DNA of 64,000 nt, from contig OMZU01000019.1 of NCBI GenBank assembly GCA_900315605.1, positions 1 through 64,000 of the forward strand, read 5' to 3'. Below the pieces are notes generated by a model that made no database searches, was not told where the DNA came from, and worked only from the letters and a program-made list of their open reading frames with translations. Both the position numbers and the translations under genes were made by a program. The DNA is from an uncultured Eubacteriales bacterium (GTDB lineage: Bacteria; Bacillota; Clostridia; Oscillospirales; Acutalibacteraceae). Shown here piece by piece: positions 26,977 to 34,775 of this stretch. Within the stretch, counting starts at the first letter, position 1. Each line of letters opens with the position of its first letter.

Positions 26977-27795
26977 ATGTTGCTGTGCGATATGCATACT
27001 CATTCCAACAATTCTTTTGACGCCAAAAACTCGGTTGACGAGATGTGCCGTGCGGCGATTTTGCGCGGCGTCAAGGTTTTGGCAGTGACCGATCACTGCG
27101 AGGCTCCGTCGATCGGACTTGGCGCAGACTGTGAGTTCGGCTGCTTTGACGAGCTTATTCCGCAGTCGATTTACGACGCGCGGGATGCAAGATTGAAATA
27201 CGGGGGAAGGCTTAGGGTGCTTACCGGACTTGAGCTGGGCGAGCCTATGCATGAGCCGGAGCTTACAAGGCGCGCTCTTGCTTACGGCGAGTATGACTTT
27301 GTGCTGGCTTCGGTTCACAATATCCGCTCTTACCGCGATTTTTATTATATGGACTACAAAACCGTTGACGTTGCCGAGGTGCTCCGAAAGTATTTTGACG
27401 AGCTGATCGAGACCGCCGCCTTTCCGCACTATGACAGCCTTGCTCACATCACCTATCCGCTTAGGTATATCAAGGCGACCTTTGGCAAGCTTCCGGATCT
27501 GTCGCCCTATTCGGCGCAGATTGACGAGATTTTTAAAATTCTGATAAAGAATAATAAATCACTTGAAATAAATGTTTCCGGGCTTTTCAAGGAGCTTGGA
27601 ACCACCCTGCCGGATGTTGACCTTGTAAAAAGATACCGCGAGCTTGGCGGAAGGTTGATTACAATTGGAACCGACGCTCACAGCGTTGAATTTGTCGGCA
27701 AGGGACTTGAACAGGGAATAGAGGTCGCGAAGCGCGCAGGGTTCGGCGAATACGCTTATTACGTTAAGCACGAGCCGATCATGGTTAGTTTTTGA
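26977..27795 (+). CDS. PHP-domain phosphoesterase, histidinol-phosphatase-like
   Basis: 272 residues. PHP metal site residues are seen in CDMHTHSNNSFDAK, AVTDHCEAP, GLELGEP, LASVHNIR and GTDAHS. The length and order resemble HisK-type histidinol phosphatase of Firmicutes, but no other his gene is near, so it may be a general PHP phosphatase. GAAGGAAGGA precedes the ATG. Its last 37 bases overlap the end of the convergent flavoprotein gene. Confidence 0.85.
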   Translation: MLLCDMHTHSNNSFDAKNSVDEMCRAAILRGVKVLAVTDHCEAPSIGLGADCEFGCFDELIPQSIYDARDARLKYGGRLRVLTGLELGEPMHEPELTRRALAYGEYDFVLASVHNIRSYRDFYYMDYKTVDVAEVLRKYFDELIETAAFPHYDSLAHITYPLRYIKATFGKLPDLSPYSAQIDEIFKILIKNNKSLEINVSGLFKELGTTLPDVDLVKRYRELGGRLITIGTDAHSVEFVGKGLEQGIEVAKRAGFGEYAYYVKHEPIMVSF

Positions 27796-29378
27796 TTCTT
27801 TAAAAGAATCATTTCGGCGCATTTTATTCCGTCAACCGCCGCGGAAATTATTCCTCCGGCGTAGCCTGCACCCTCTCCGCAGGGATACAAGCCGCGCACA
27901 CCGACTGATTCCAGGGTTTCGGGGCTGCGCATTATCCTGACGGGCGACGAGCTTCGCGCTTCGATCCCGGTGAGCACAGCGTCGCCGTCGTCAAAGCCGT
28001 TAAGTATTTTTCCCATTGCGGCAACGCCCTCTTTCATCGAGCTGCTTATGAAGTCGGGCAAAAGCTCGTTGAGATCGCAGGCGGTGAAGCCGGGCTTTAT
28101 GCTTGGGCTCACCTCGCCGAACGCGGTAGTTTTTCGGTTGGCGACAAAATCGCACAGCCTTTGAGCCGGGGCGCGATAGCTTTTGCCGCCGAGGTCAAAC
28201 GCGGCTTTTTCGAGCCTGCGCTGAAATTCCATTCCTGCAAGCGGCTTGTCGGAGCCGTAGTCGTCGGGAGCTACGCCGACCAAAAGAGCGGAGTTTGAAT
28301 TGATCTCGTTTCGGGCGAACTCGCTCATTCCGTTGGTGCAGAGCATCCCGCTCTCGCTTGAGGCGTTGACGACTGTTCCGCCGGGACACATGCAAAAGGT
28401 GTAGACCCCTCTGCCGTTCTTCAGGCGCGTGCTGAGCTTGTAGGTCGCCGCGCCCAAATTTTTATGATTCGCAAAGCTTCCGTACTGAGCCTTGTCGATT
28501 TTTTCTCTCAGGTGCTCGATCCTCGCGCCGACAGAGAACGGCTTGGCTTCTATCGGGAGCTTTTTTTCTTCGAGCATTTCGAGCGTATCTCTCGCGCTGT
28601 GACCGATCGCGAGGATTATATTGTCGGTTTCGAGAAGCTCTGTTTTGCCGTCGCGCTCGATTTCGGCGGCGCATATCGCACCGTCCTTGACCGTGAAGCC
28701 GGTCAGCTTGGTTTCAAAAAGCACGCTTCCGCCGAGACGGATGATTTCTTCGCGGAGGTGCTTTACGGTTGGCTTTAGCTTGTCTGTGCCGATATGCGGC
28801 TTGGCGTTGTAAAGGATCTCTTCGGGCGCGCCGTGGCGCACAAATTCCTCAAGCACCTTGCGCTGACGATGATCCTTTGTTCCGGTGGTCAGCTTGCCGT
28901 CGGAGAACGCGCCTGCGCCGCCCTCGCCGAACTGGACGTTTGAGATCTCGCTGAGCTGTCCGCTTTTCCAGAATGATTCAACGTCGTCGGTGCGGCGGTC
29001 AACGTCTCTGCCGCGCTCAATAACGATCGGGTTGGCTCCGCTTTGAGCCAAAATCAGCGCGGCGAACAAGCCTGCCGGACCCATTCCGACCACCAATGGT
29101 CGTGCGCCTTCGCTCCATTTGGGCGCGGAGTAGGAGTAGGGTGCGACCTTTGCTGCGTTTTTGGCTTTGCGCAGAAGCTTGTCCTCGTTCGTATTCAGCT
29201 CAACGTCCAGAGTGCAGAGGAAAAATATATTGTCTTTTTTTCGCGCGTCAATCGAACGCCGATAAAGCGAAGCAGTTTTTACCGCGCTTTTGTCAACTCT
29301 CAGCTGTTTTGCGGCGGCTTTTACAAGCGCGTCGTCGTTGTAGCTGAGGGGTATTTTTATATTGCTTAGTCTTATCAT
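27759..29378 (-). CDS. FAD-dependent oxidoreductase-like protein
   Basis: 539 residues. An N-terminal domain of about 90 residues (LRVDKSAVKTASLYRRSIDARKK) precedes a Rossmann FAD site VVGMGPAGLFAALILAQSG at about 96-114. A second dinucleotide element ends NIILAIGHSARDT, and the C-terminus has YPCGEGAGYAGGIISAAVDG. This matches a large, mostly uncharacterised family annotated NAD(P)/FAD-dependent oxidoreductase. Starts by ATGA overlap with the flavoprotein gene upstream, so the two are co-translated. Confidence 0.88.
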   Translation of the reverse strand: MIRLSNIKIPLSYNDDALVKAAAKQLRVDKSAVKTASLYRRSIDARKKDNIFFLCTLDVELNTNEDKLLRKAKNAAKVAPYSYSAPKWSEGARPLVVGMGPAGLFAALILAQSGANPIVIERGRDVDRRTDDVESFWKSGQLSEISNVQFGEGGAGAFSDGKLTTGTKDHRQRKVLEEFVRHGAPEEILYNAKPHIGTDKLKPTVKHLREEIIRLGGSVLFETKLTGFTVKDGAICAAEIERDGKTELLETDNIILAIGHSARDTLEMLEEKKLPIEAKPFSVGARIEHLREKIDKAQYGSFANHKNLGAATYKLSTRLKNGRGVYTFCMCPGGTVVNASSESGMLCTNGMSEFARNEINSNSALLVGVAPDDYGSDKPLAGMEFQRRLEKAAFDLGGKSYRAPAQRLCDFVANRKTTAFGEVSPSIKPGFTACDLNELLPDFISSSMKEGVAAMGKILNGFDDGDAVLTGIEARSSSPVRIMRSPETLESVGVRGLYPCGEGAGYAGGIISAAVDGIKCAEMILLKNQKLTMIGSCLT

Positions 29379-30679
29379 AAATTGTCACCGACAGTCATTC
29401 CGCTTGCGAAGGCAAAGTGCAGGTTGTAGCCGCCGCACTCGCCGCAGAGGTCGATCACCTCGCCGCAGACGTAGAGGTTTTTTTGCTTTTTGCTTTGCAT
29501 TGTATTTTCGTCAAGCTCGCTTCCCAAAACTCCTCCGGACGCGCACTGTGCCTGAGAAAAATCTGAGCATTCGCAGGACTTGAAGCGCAGACCTTTTGCG
29601 CAGCGGCAAATGGCTTGGAGCTCGCTGTCGGAAAGCTCGCCGCAGAGCTTTGAAAAGCCGCTGAAACCGCTCGTTTTCAGTACGAGCTGCGCAAGCCTTT
29701 TGTGCAGGCTTCCGGTAAAAATATTGTCGGAGGATAGCGTTGAAAAGAGCTTACGGTTTGATTTTAATAAGGATAATAATTCTTTATCGGAATTTTCAGG
29801 AAATAGATCGACCGAGATCGTATAGCCGTCCTTGTTGTAGAGCGAAAGGTTGAAAACGCAAATTCCCGACAGTGCGTTTTCGGTGAACTGTATCTCTCCG
29901 CTTTCGGCTTTTATCAGCCTTTCACCGCGGTCAAAAAGCGAGACCCTGCCCATTGCTCTCAGCCCCTTGACCGATTTGAGCAGGTCTGACTTGACCCTGA
30001 CGGGGCAGAGCGTAGGCTTGAACGGAACGATATTATGCCCAAAATTTTTGAGATAATCAAGACCGCCTGCCGTGCCGCCCAGCTTTGGAGCAGCCTTTGA
30101 GCCGCAGGCGATCACGAGCTTTTGAGAGTAAAACTCGTCGGTTTCCGTTTTGATGCAAAACTCCGCGCCGGATTTTTTTACTTTATGGGAAACTGCCTGA
30201 TACCGCCGATCAACAACGTTATTGTTATCAGTGCAGTTTGGATAGGCGGGCGAGAGTGCCCGTCGGCACGTTTTTATGGTTTGGGAGCAGAAAATCTCAA
30301 CTCCCAGTCTTTCGCAGGCAAAGCGCAGAACGTCGAGCACCGAGCTTGCCTGATTGCTCCTAGGGTAGCACCTGCCCTCGCTGTCAAAGCGCGTGAGAAG
30401 TCCAAGCGAGCGAAAGAAGCCGAGAACAGCTTCTACGTCATATTTTTTTAGCAAAGCGTCGCATTTCGGCTTAAAGCTCCCGATATATTTTTCGGGCGAA
30501 ACAGCCTTGTTTGTGAGGTTGCACCTGCCGTTGCCGGTCGCAAGCAGCTTTTTGCCCACACGGTCGTTCTTTTCGATTATTGCGATTTTAAGGCTTTTGT
30601 CGTTCAGCTTTGCCCTTATTGCGCAGGCAAGTCCCGACGCGCCGCCGCCGATTATTACGGCGTTATAATTTCTTTTCAT
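29375..30679 (-). CDS. HI0933/BaiN-like flavoprotein carrying an in-frame repeat insertion
   Basis: 434 residues. FAD-binding start AVIIGGGASGLACAIRA, then LLATGNGRCNLTNK and LVIACGSKAAPKLGGTAGG and a late CGEVIDLCGECGGYNLHFAFASG, the signature of the HI0933 family (which includes BaiN, implicated in bile-acid reduction). Residues about 136-164 have no counterpart in the family as I know it; that stretch is encoded by an 86-bp repeat also found intergenically at 31280. The frame is open throughout. Whether the protein still works is unknown. ATG at 30679 chosen over a GTG 12 bases earlier. Translationally coupled to the next FAD gene. Confidence 0.85.
   Translation of the reverse strand: MKRNYNAVIIGGGASGLACAIRAKLNDKSLKIAIIEKNDRVGKKLLATGNGRCNLTNKAVSPEKYIGSFKPKCDALLKKYDVEAVLGFFRSLGLLTRFDSEGRCYPRSNQASSVLDVLRFACERLGVEIFCSQTIKTCRRALSPAYPNCTDNNNVVDRRYQAVSHKVKKSGAEFCIKTETDEFYSQKLVIACGSKAAPKLGGTAGGLDYLKNFGHNIVPFKPTLCPVRVKSDLLKSVKGLRAMGRVSLFDRGERLIKAESGEIQFTENALSGICVFNLSLYNKDGYTISVDLFPENSDKELLSLLKSNRKLFSTLSSDNIFTGSLHKRLAQLVLKTSGFSGFSKLCGELSDSELQAICRCAKGLRFKSCECSDFSQAQCASGGVLGSELDENTMQSKKQKNLYVCGEVIDLCGECGGYNLHFAFASGMTVGDNL
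30190..30275. repeat. 86-bp repeat, copy inside a gene (family F)
   Basis: Aligns without gaps to 31280-31365: shared AACTGC-TGAT, ATTGTTATCAG, GCAGTTTGGATAGGCG and AGAGTGCCCG blocks. Here it lies within the flavoprotein frame. Confidence 0.85.
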
Positions 30680-30703
30680 AATAATGCTCACACCAAATTA
30701 TAA

Positions 30704-30733
30704 AGGCAATACCGCAAACGCGCGATATTGCCT
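30704..30733 (-). terminator. AGGCAATACCGC hairpin between two minus-strand genes
   Basis: AGGCAATACCGC (30704-30715) pairs with GCGATATTGCCT (30722-30733), one mismatch. Followed on the minus strand by only a weak T-run, so it may be a terminator of the export gene or a family C hairpin derivative. Confidence 0.5.
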
Positions 30734-30752
30734 GTGTTTTAGAGATTGCCTT

Positions 30753-31250
30753 TTATCCTTGCTTTGGAGCGAATATCGCGCTGAGTCCGCCGAACACTCC
30801 CATGCTCGCGAGTCCCATTATGATTCCGGCGATGATAACGCCGCACATAACGGCGATCACGCTCTTTTTGAAATCCATGTCAAGGAAGCTTGCCGCAAGC
30901 GTGCCCGTCCAGGCTCCGGTGCCGGGCAGGGGGATACCAACGAACAGCATAAGAGCTACATACAGACCTCTGCCTGCCTTTGCCTGGAGCTTTTGTCCGC
31001 CCTTTTCGCCCTTTTGGATACAGAAGGTGAAGAATTTTCCGATGTATTTTTTGTCCTTGCCCCATTCAAGCACCTTTCTTGCAAAGAAAAAGATGAACGG
31101 TACGGGAAGCATATTTCCGATCACGCAGACAATATAAGCCCAGACAAGCTCGGTTCCCTGCATACCCATTCCCACAGCCACGGGGATCGCGCCTCTAAGC
31201 TCGACGATCGGTATCATTGAAATAAGAAAGATTATAAGATAATTCTTCAA
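30753..31250 (-). CDS. Small multidrug export-family membrane protein (COG2426)
   Basis: 165 residues with about four membrane helices. The N-terminus SMIPIVELRGAIPVAVGMGM, the middle FFFARKVLEWG and the LFVGIPLPGTGAWTGTLAASFL segment are typical of COG2426 (annotated small multi-drug export protein; related to DedA-like proteins). The transport role is a family label and not demonstrated. TTG start with AGGAG 9 bases before. Confidence 0.85.
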   Translation of the reverse strand: MKNYLIIFLISMIPIVELRGAIPVAVGMGMQGTELVWAYIVCVIGNMLPVPFIFFFARKVLEWGKDKKYIGKFFTFCIQKGEKGGQKLQAKAGRGLYVALMLFVGIPLPGTGAWTGTLAASFLDMDFKKSVIAVMCGVIIAGIIMGLASMGVFGGLSAIFAPKQG

Positions 31251-31279
31251 AGCCTGATTCTCCTTTTTGTTTTACTAAA

Positions 31280-31365
31280 AAACTGCTTGATCCCGCCTTT
31301 GGAAGCGGATATTGTTATCAGCGCAGTTTGGATAGGCGTGCAAGAGTGCCCGACGACACTTTTTG
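31280..31365. repeat. 86-bp repeat, intergenic copy (family F)
   Basis: Gap-free match to 30190-30275, same orientation, exactly 1090 bases away. Sits between the divergent export and VanZ genes. Confidence 0.85.
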
Positions 31366-31446
31366 CCTTTTTCCAAACTAGTATAACAGAATCGACCCGG
31401 TTTTTCAATGTTTTTTTAATTGTTTGACAAAATAAAAATATTTGCA

Positions 31447-31474
31447 TTGACTTTGACCGAAAATACTGTACAAT
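31447..31474 (+). promoter_or_regulatory. Promoter of the VanZ-MATE pair
   Basis: TTGACT (31447-31452), 16-base spacer, TACAAT (31469-31474); GGTGAT precedes the ATG at 31494. Confidence 0.75.
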
Positions 31475-31493
31475 ATTATTTGGTGATTTTATT

Positions 31494-31958
31494 ATGAAAA
31501 AGTCGTCAAATAAACGATTCAAAATAACAATGCTTGTTTTGACCGCCCTGATGATCTGCTTTGCGTTCGTTCATTCGATGATGCCGGCTTCGGTGTCGTC
31601 GCTTGAAAGCTCACTGTTTTTCGACTTCATTTACGGTATTATGAAGGATCTTGGGATCGGAGCGGAGCTGACTGAGCATATCATCAGAAAGGCAGCGCAT
31701 TTTTCGGAGTATTGCGCAATAGGATTTCTTTCAACCGGGTGCGCCTATGCTTTTTGCAAAACCAGACCGAGCAAATACACCGTTCAGGTGCTGTTCACCG
31801 GACTTGCAACTGCGGTGTGCGACGAGACGATCCAGATTTTTACACCCGGGCGTGCAGGTCTGATAACGGACGTGCTTATTGACTTTTCGGGAGTGCTGAC
31901 CGGATTTGCGGTCGCGCTGATTTATTTTTGGATCTACAGAAAAATCAGGAAGATATAG
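31494..31958 (+). CDS. VanZ-family membrane protein
   Basis: 154 residues with four predicted membrane helices. VanZ motifs: FVHSMMP in the first loop, IRKAAHFSEYCAIGFLS, CDETIQIFTPGRAG and TDVLIDFSGVLTG. VanZ itself gives low-level teicoplanin resistance; most homologues, including this one outside a van cluster, have no known function. Followed after 8 bases by a MATE transporter. Confidence 0.9.
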   Translation: MKKSSNKRFKITMLVLTALMICFAFVHSMMPASVSSLESSLFFDFIYGIMKDLGIGAELTEHIIRKAAHFSEYCAIGFLSTGCAYAFCKTRPSKYTVQVLFTGLATAVCDETIQIFTPGRAGLITDVLIDFSGVLTGFAVALIYFWIYRKIRKI

Positions 31959-31966
31959 GGGTAAAT

Positions 31967-33340
31967 ATGGAAAGTGAAGTAAGAAAAGAAAACAAAATGG
32001 GCACAATGCCCATGACGCGCCTGATCCTTTCGATGTCGCTACCGGCGATTTTTTCGATGACGATCCAGGCGATGTACAATGTTGTTGACAGCATTTTTAT
32101 CGGCAATTTCAATCTAAAGGGCTTGACGGCGGTTTCGCTTGCCTATCCGATGCAGATGCTCTTGATCTCGGTTGCGGTCGGAACAGCGGTGGGCGTAAAC
32201 TCGCTTGTGTCGAGAAAGCTCGGCGAGAGGGAGTATGATGACGCAGATTCGGCGGCAACTCACGGCCTGGTGCTCTGCGGCTTTAGCTACATAATTTTTT
32301 TGATCTTGGGCATATTCGCGTCAAGACCGTTTATCAGCGCGTACAGCCAAGACCCGGTCATTGTCGAGTACGGTACTCAGTACCTCACCTGGGTGCTTTG
32401 CTGTTCGATTTTCCCGATCACTCAGGTGATGATCGAAAAGACCCTGCAAGCAACCGGAAATATGATCTATCCAATGCTTTTTCAGCTTTTGGGAGCGATC
32501 GTAAATATAATTTTTGACCCTCTGCTGATTTTCGGGATCGGCTTTTTCCCCAGACTCGGCGTCACCGGCGCGGCGATCGCAACGGTGTTTGGTCAGTTCT
32601 GCGGAATGGTGTTCGCCCTGATTATTTTGTTCTGCAAAAAGCATCATATCAAAATCAGGCTCAAGGGCTTTAGGCTAAACGCAACTACCCTTAAAAATAT
32701 TTACTCCGTGGGCTTACCCTCTATTATTATGCAGTCGATAAGCTCGGTTATGATAATCGGCATGAATACCATTTTTACAATGGCAAATTCTCCGCTTTCC
32801 GAAACCTCGGTCACGGTGCTGGGAATTTACTTCAAGCTGCAAAGCTTTGTGTTTATGCCTTGCTTTGGACTGAATCAGGGTGTTATGCCGATCATCGGCT
32901 ACAACTACGGCGCGCGCAACAAAAAGCGCATGTACGGCGCGCTGATCCGCGGTATCGCGATAGCTGTCGGGATCATGGCGGTCGGAACGATTTTGATGTG
33001 GACGATCCCGGATCTGCTGATCTCAATGTTCGGCGGCGGAGACGAGCTTATGCGGCTTGGCGTAAAGGCGTTCAGGATCGTCAGCCTGTGCTTTATCCCG
33101 GCGGCTGTGGGAATTTTGATGATAACTGTTTTTCAGGCAACCGGAAAGGGCTTTAGAAGTCTTTTGATTTCTTTTTGCCGTCAGCTTCTGCTGATTTTGC
33201 CGATAGCAACTATATTGTCGATGACCGCAGGCATCGAGAGCGTATGGTACGCCTTTCCGCTTGCAGAGGTCGTTGCGCTGATAATCGCGCTCGCGCTGTT
33301 TGTTGATCTTGTAAAAAAAGATTTCAAAAAGCTGAATTAG
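31967..33340 (+). CDS. MATE family efflux transporter
   Basis: 457 residues, about twelve membrane helices. MATE signatures: SLPAIFSMTIQAMYNVVDSIFIG near the N-terminus and the matching second-half SLPSIIMQSISSVMIIGMNTI-type segment, then GLNQGVMPIIGYNYGARN. Cation-coupled export of drugs or metabolites; substrate unknown. ATG at 31967 chosen after AGGGG; an upstream extension would overlap the VanZ frame. Confidence 0.93.
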   Translation: MESEVRKENKMGTMPMTRLILSMSLPAIFSMTIQAMYNVVDSIFIGNFNLKGLTAVSLAYPMQMLLISVAVGTAVGVNSLVSRKLGEREYDDADSAATHGLVLCGFSYIIFLILGIFASRPFISAYSQDPVIVEYGTQYLTWVLCCSIFPITQVMIEKTLQATGNMIYPMLFQLLGAIVNIIFDPLLIFGIGFFPRLGVTGAAIATVFGQFCGMVFALIILFCKKHHIKIRLKGFRLNATTLKNIYSVGLPSIIMQSISSVMIIGMNTIFTMANSPLSETSVTVLGIYFKLQSFVFMPCFGLNQGVMPIIGYNYGARNKKRMYGALIRGIAIAVGIMAVGTILMWTIPDLLISMFGGGDELMRLGVKAFRIVSLCFIPAAVGILMITVFQATGKGFRSLLISFCRQLLLILPIATILSMTAGIESVWYAFPLAEVVALIIALALFVDLVKKDFKKLN

Positions 33341-33370
33341 GTAAATACCGCATAATTCATTTATCAAACG

Positions 33371-33395
33371 CCTCGGCGCATATAATGTGCTGAGG
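33371..33395 (+). promoter_or_regulatory. Hairpin covering the ribosome site of the next gene
   Basis: CCTCGGCGC (33371-33379) pairs with GTGCTGAGG (33387-33395) with two G-U pairs; TGAGG is the start of the TGAGGTGAT ribosome site for the ATG at 33404. The loop contains TATAAT. Just before it a partial family C end (AATACCGCATAATTC) is present. Confidence 0.4.
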
Positions 33396-33403
33396 TGATT
33401 TTT

Positions 33404-33775
33404 ATGAACGAACAATATGAGGACAGCCGAAACCGGATCACATATGACGAAAACTGGCAGAGCGTGAGCGAGCCGGAGTATCCGGTCTTGTTTGACGAAA
33501 ACAAGGCTGCGGAAAAAAACTCGGTAGATGGCGCGGAGGCATTTAAGCCGCCGAAAAAGAAGAACGCGAACCATCAGCTGCTTTTGACGATCAGGCTTAT
33601 TGTTTGCCTTATCCTCGCGCTTGCCGCCCTCGCGCTAAAGGGAATAGGCGGCGAAATCTACGAGACCGCGCGGACGATGTATTTTGACGCGCTGGGCAAT
33701 TCGGCGATTTTTGAGGACGGAAGCGGCTTTGACGTGAACAGCTTTTTGAGCGGCGCGACTGCTGATGAAATTTAG
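33404..33775 (+). CDS. Single-pass membrane protein, partner of the M50 protease
   Basis: 123 residues; no family recognised. An acidic, cytosolic-looking N-terminus (1-50), a Pro-Lys-Lys-Lys stop-transfer, one membrane helix (about 62-83, LTIRLIVCLILALAALALKG), and a short outer tail with GSGFDVNSFLSGA. It overlaps the following protease gene by 11 bases, so the two are co-translated. That is the arrangement of SpoIVFA-SpoIVFB in spore formers, but the LytM-type domain of SpoIVFA is missing, so an analogous inhibitor/partner role is only inference. Confidence 0.7.
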   Translation: MNEQYEDSRNRITYDENWQSVSEPEYPVLFDENKAAEKNSVDGAEAFKPPKKKNANHQLLLTIRLIVCLILALAALALKGIGGEIYETARTMYFDALGNSAIFEDGSGFDVNSFLSGATADEI

Positions 33776-34376
33776 GATCGGCTCAACCGACATTTCCGTG
33801 TCTTATCTTTTGGTTTGCGCGGCGGCGATCTGCGTGGTCATGGGCGCGTTCGAGGGCTTTGTTTGGTGTTGCGCGGCGGTGACGGTACACGAATCGGGAC
33901 ATTTGGCTGCGATGTGCGCGCTCAAAAATCCGCCCGAAAGCATTTGCGTTTCGCTTTTTGAAATCAAAATCAAAGACCGCAAAAGGCAAAAGCAAAGCCT
34001 TAAAAACAGTCTGATTATTATTTTTTCGGGTCCTGCGGCTAATTTTGTTTGTTTTATTCTGTTTTATCTGCTATACTTAGAGTGTAATGAAATTTTTCTC
34101 CCTGCTTCAATCGCGAATCTGTCGGTCGGCTTGTTTAATATTTTGCCGGTGATTTCGCTTGACGGCGGGCAGGCGTTGTTTCTTTTGTGCCGCGAAAAAT
34201 TCGGCGAAGGCTTTGCACAAAGGGCGGTCTGTGCTGCAAGCTTTGCTATCCTTTTTCCGCTTACTGCGCTGGGCCTTTTGGTTTTGTTCAACTCGCGCGG
34301 AAATTTTTCGCTGCTGCTTGTGTGCGTGTATATTGTTTTTTCGCTGATTATGAGAAACAACGAAGGAGACATTTAG
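33765..34376 (+). CDS. M50 site-2 protease, SpoIVFB-like
   Basis: 203 residues; four to six membrane helices. Zinc motif HESGH in AAVTVHESGHLAAM, the second metal motif in PVISLDGGQALFL, and the hydrophobic IIFSGPAANFVCF helix. Size fits the minimal SpoIVFB group, which cuts pro-sigma-K inside the mother cell. SpoIVB, the trigger of that pathway, is encoded at 17165 in this window. No CBS domain is present, which SpoIVFB of Bacillus has, so assignment to that exact role is tentative. Confidence 0.85.
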   Translation: MKFRIGSTDISVSYLLVCAAAICVVMGAFEGFVWCCAAVTVHESGHLAAMCALKNPPESICVSLFEIKIKDRKRQKQSLKNSLIIIFSGPAANFVCFILFYLLYLECNEIFLPASIANLSVGLFNILPVISLDGGQALFLLCREKFGEGFAQRAVCAASFAILFPLTALGLLVLFNSRGNFSLLLVCVYIVFSLIMRNNEGDI

Positions 34377-34380
34377 ATTA

Positions 34381-34412
34381 GTGTGGAGTTTGGAGTGTGG
34401 AGTTTGGAGTTT
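34381..34412. repeat. GTGTGGAGTTTGGA tandem repeat
   Basis: Two perfect 14-base units (34381-34394, 34395-34408) plus a partial third. Heptamer-like (GTGTGGA/GTTTGGA). Its reverse complement flanks the 23-kb repeat. Confidence 0.8.
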
Positions 34413-34416
34413 CGGT

Positions 34417-34720
34417 CGTGAACATAAAATGTATCTGAAAAATATGTTTGCTCCCGACTGTATTACTATGGCTATAGTTTTTGTTTTCCTTAACAAGTCG
34501 TAGGGGCGACCATTGGTCGCCTGTGAACTAACCTTTCGTTTTTTATCAAATTGTTTTTTCAGGAATCGTTGTTCACCTATAAAACATCATATAATACAAG
34601 CGTTTGGCGCACAGGCGACCAATGGTCGCCTCTACAAGCTAAAAAGGTTAATTATTGCTGAATATATAATTATACAGTCGGGAACAAACGTGTATTTTAT
34701 TTTTATTTTTTCTTCCCGAC
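34417..34720. repeat. GGCGACC palindromic composite element (family B), fullest copy
   Basis: The core 34501-34635 is bounded by TAGGGGCGACCATTGGTCGC and its inverse. Outside it, TTTGCTCCCGACTGTATTA (left) and the inverted counterpart of CAGTCGGGAACAAA (right, near 34675) plus CGGTCGTGAA/CGGTCGGGAA extend the inverted symmetry to about 300 bases. No open frame of its own. Together with the simple repeats it fills the gene-free 34377-34775. Confidence 0.8.
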
Positions 34721-34724
34721 CGAA

Positions 34725-34756
34725 ATTGTCCATTGTCCATTGTCAATTGTCCATTG
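34725..34756. repeat. ATTGTCC heptamer tandem repeat
   Basis: Four units (one ATTGTCA) and a partial fifth, ending 20 bases before the radical SAM gene start. Confidence 0.85.
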
Positions 34757-34775
34757 AAAAAAAGCGAGGTATAAA

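Noticed and set aside
30684..31220. 178-codon frame opposite the small export protein gene
   Set aside because: His/Ser/Asp-rich shadow of the membrane protein; no ribosome site.
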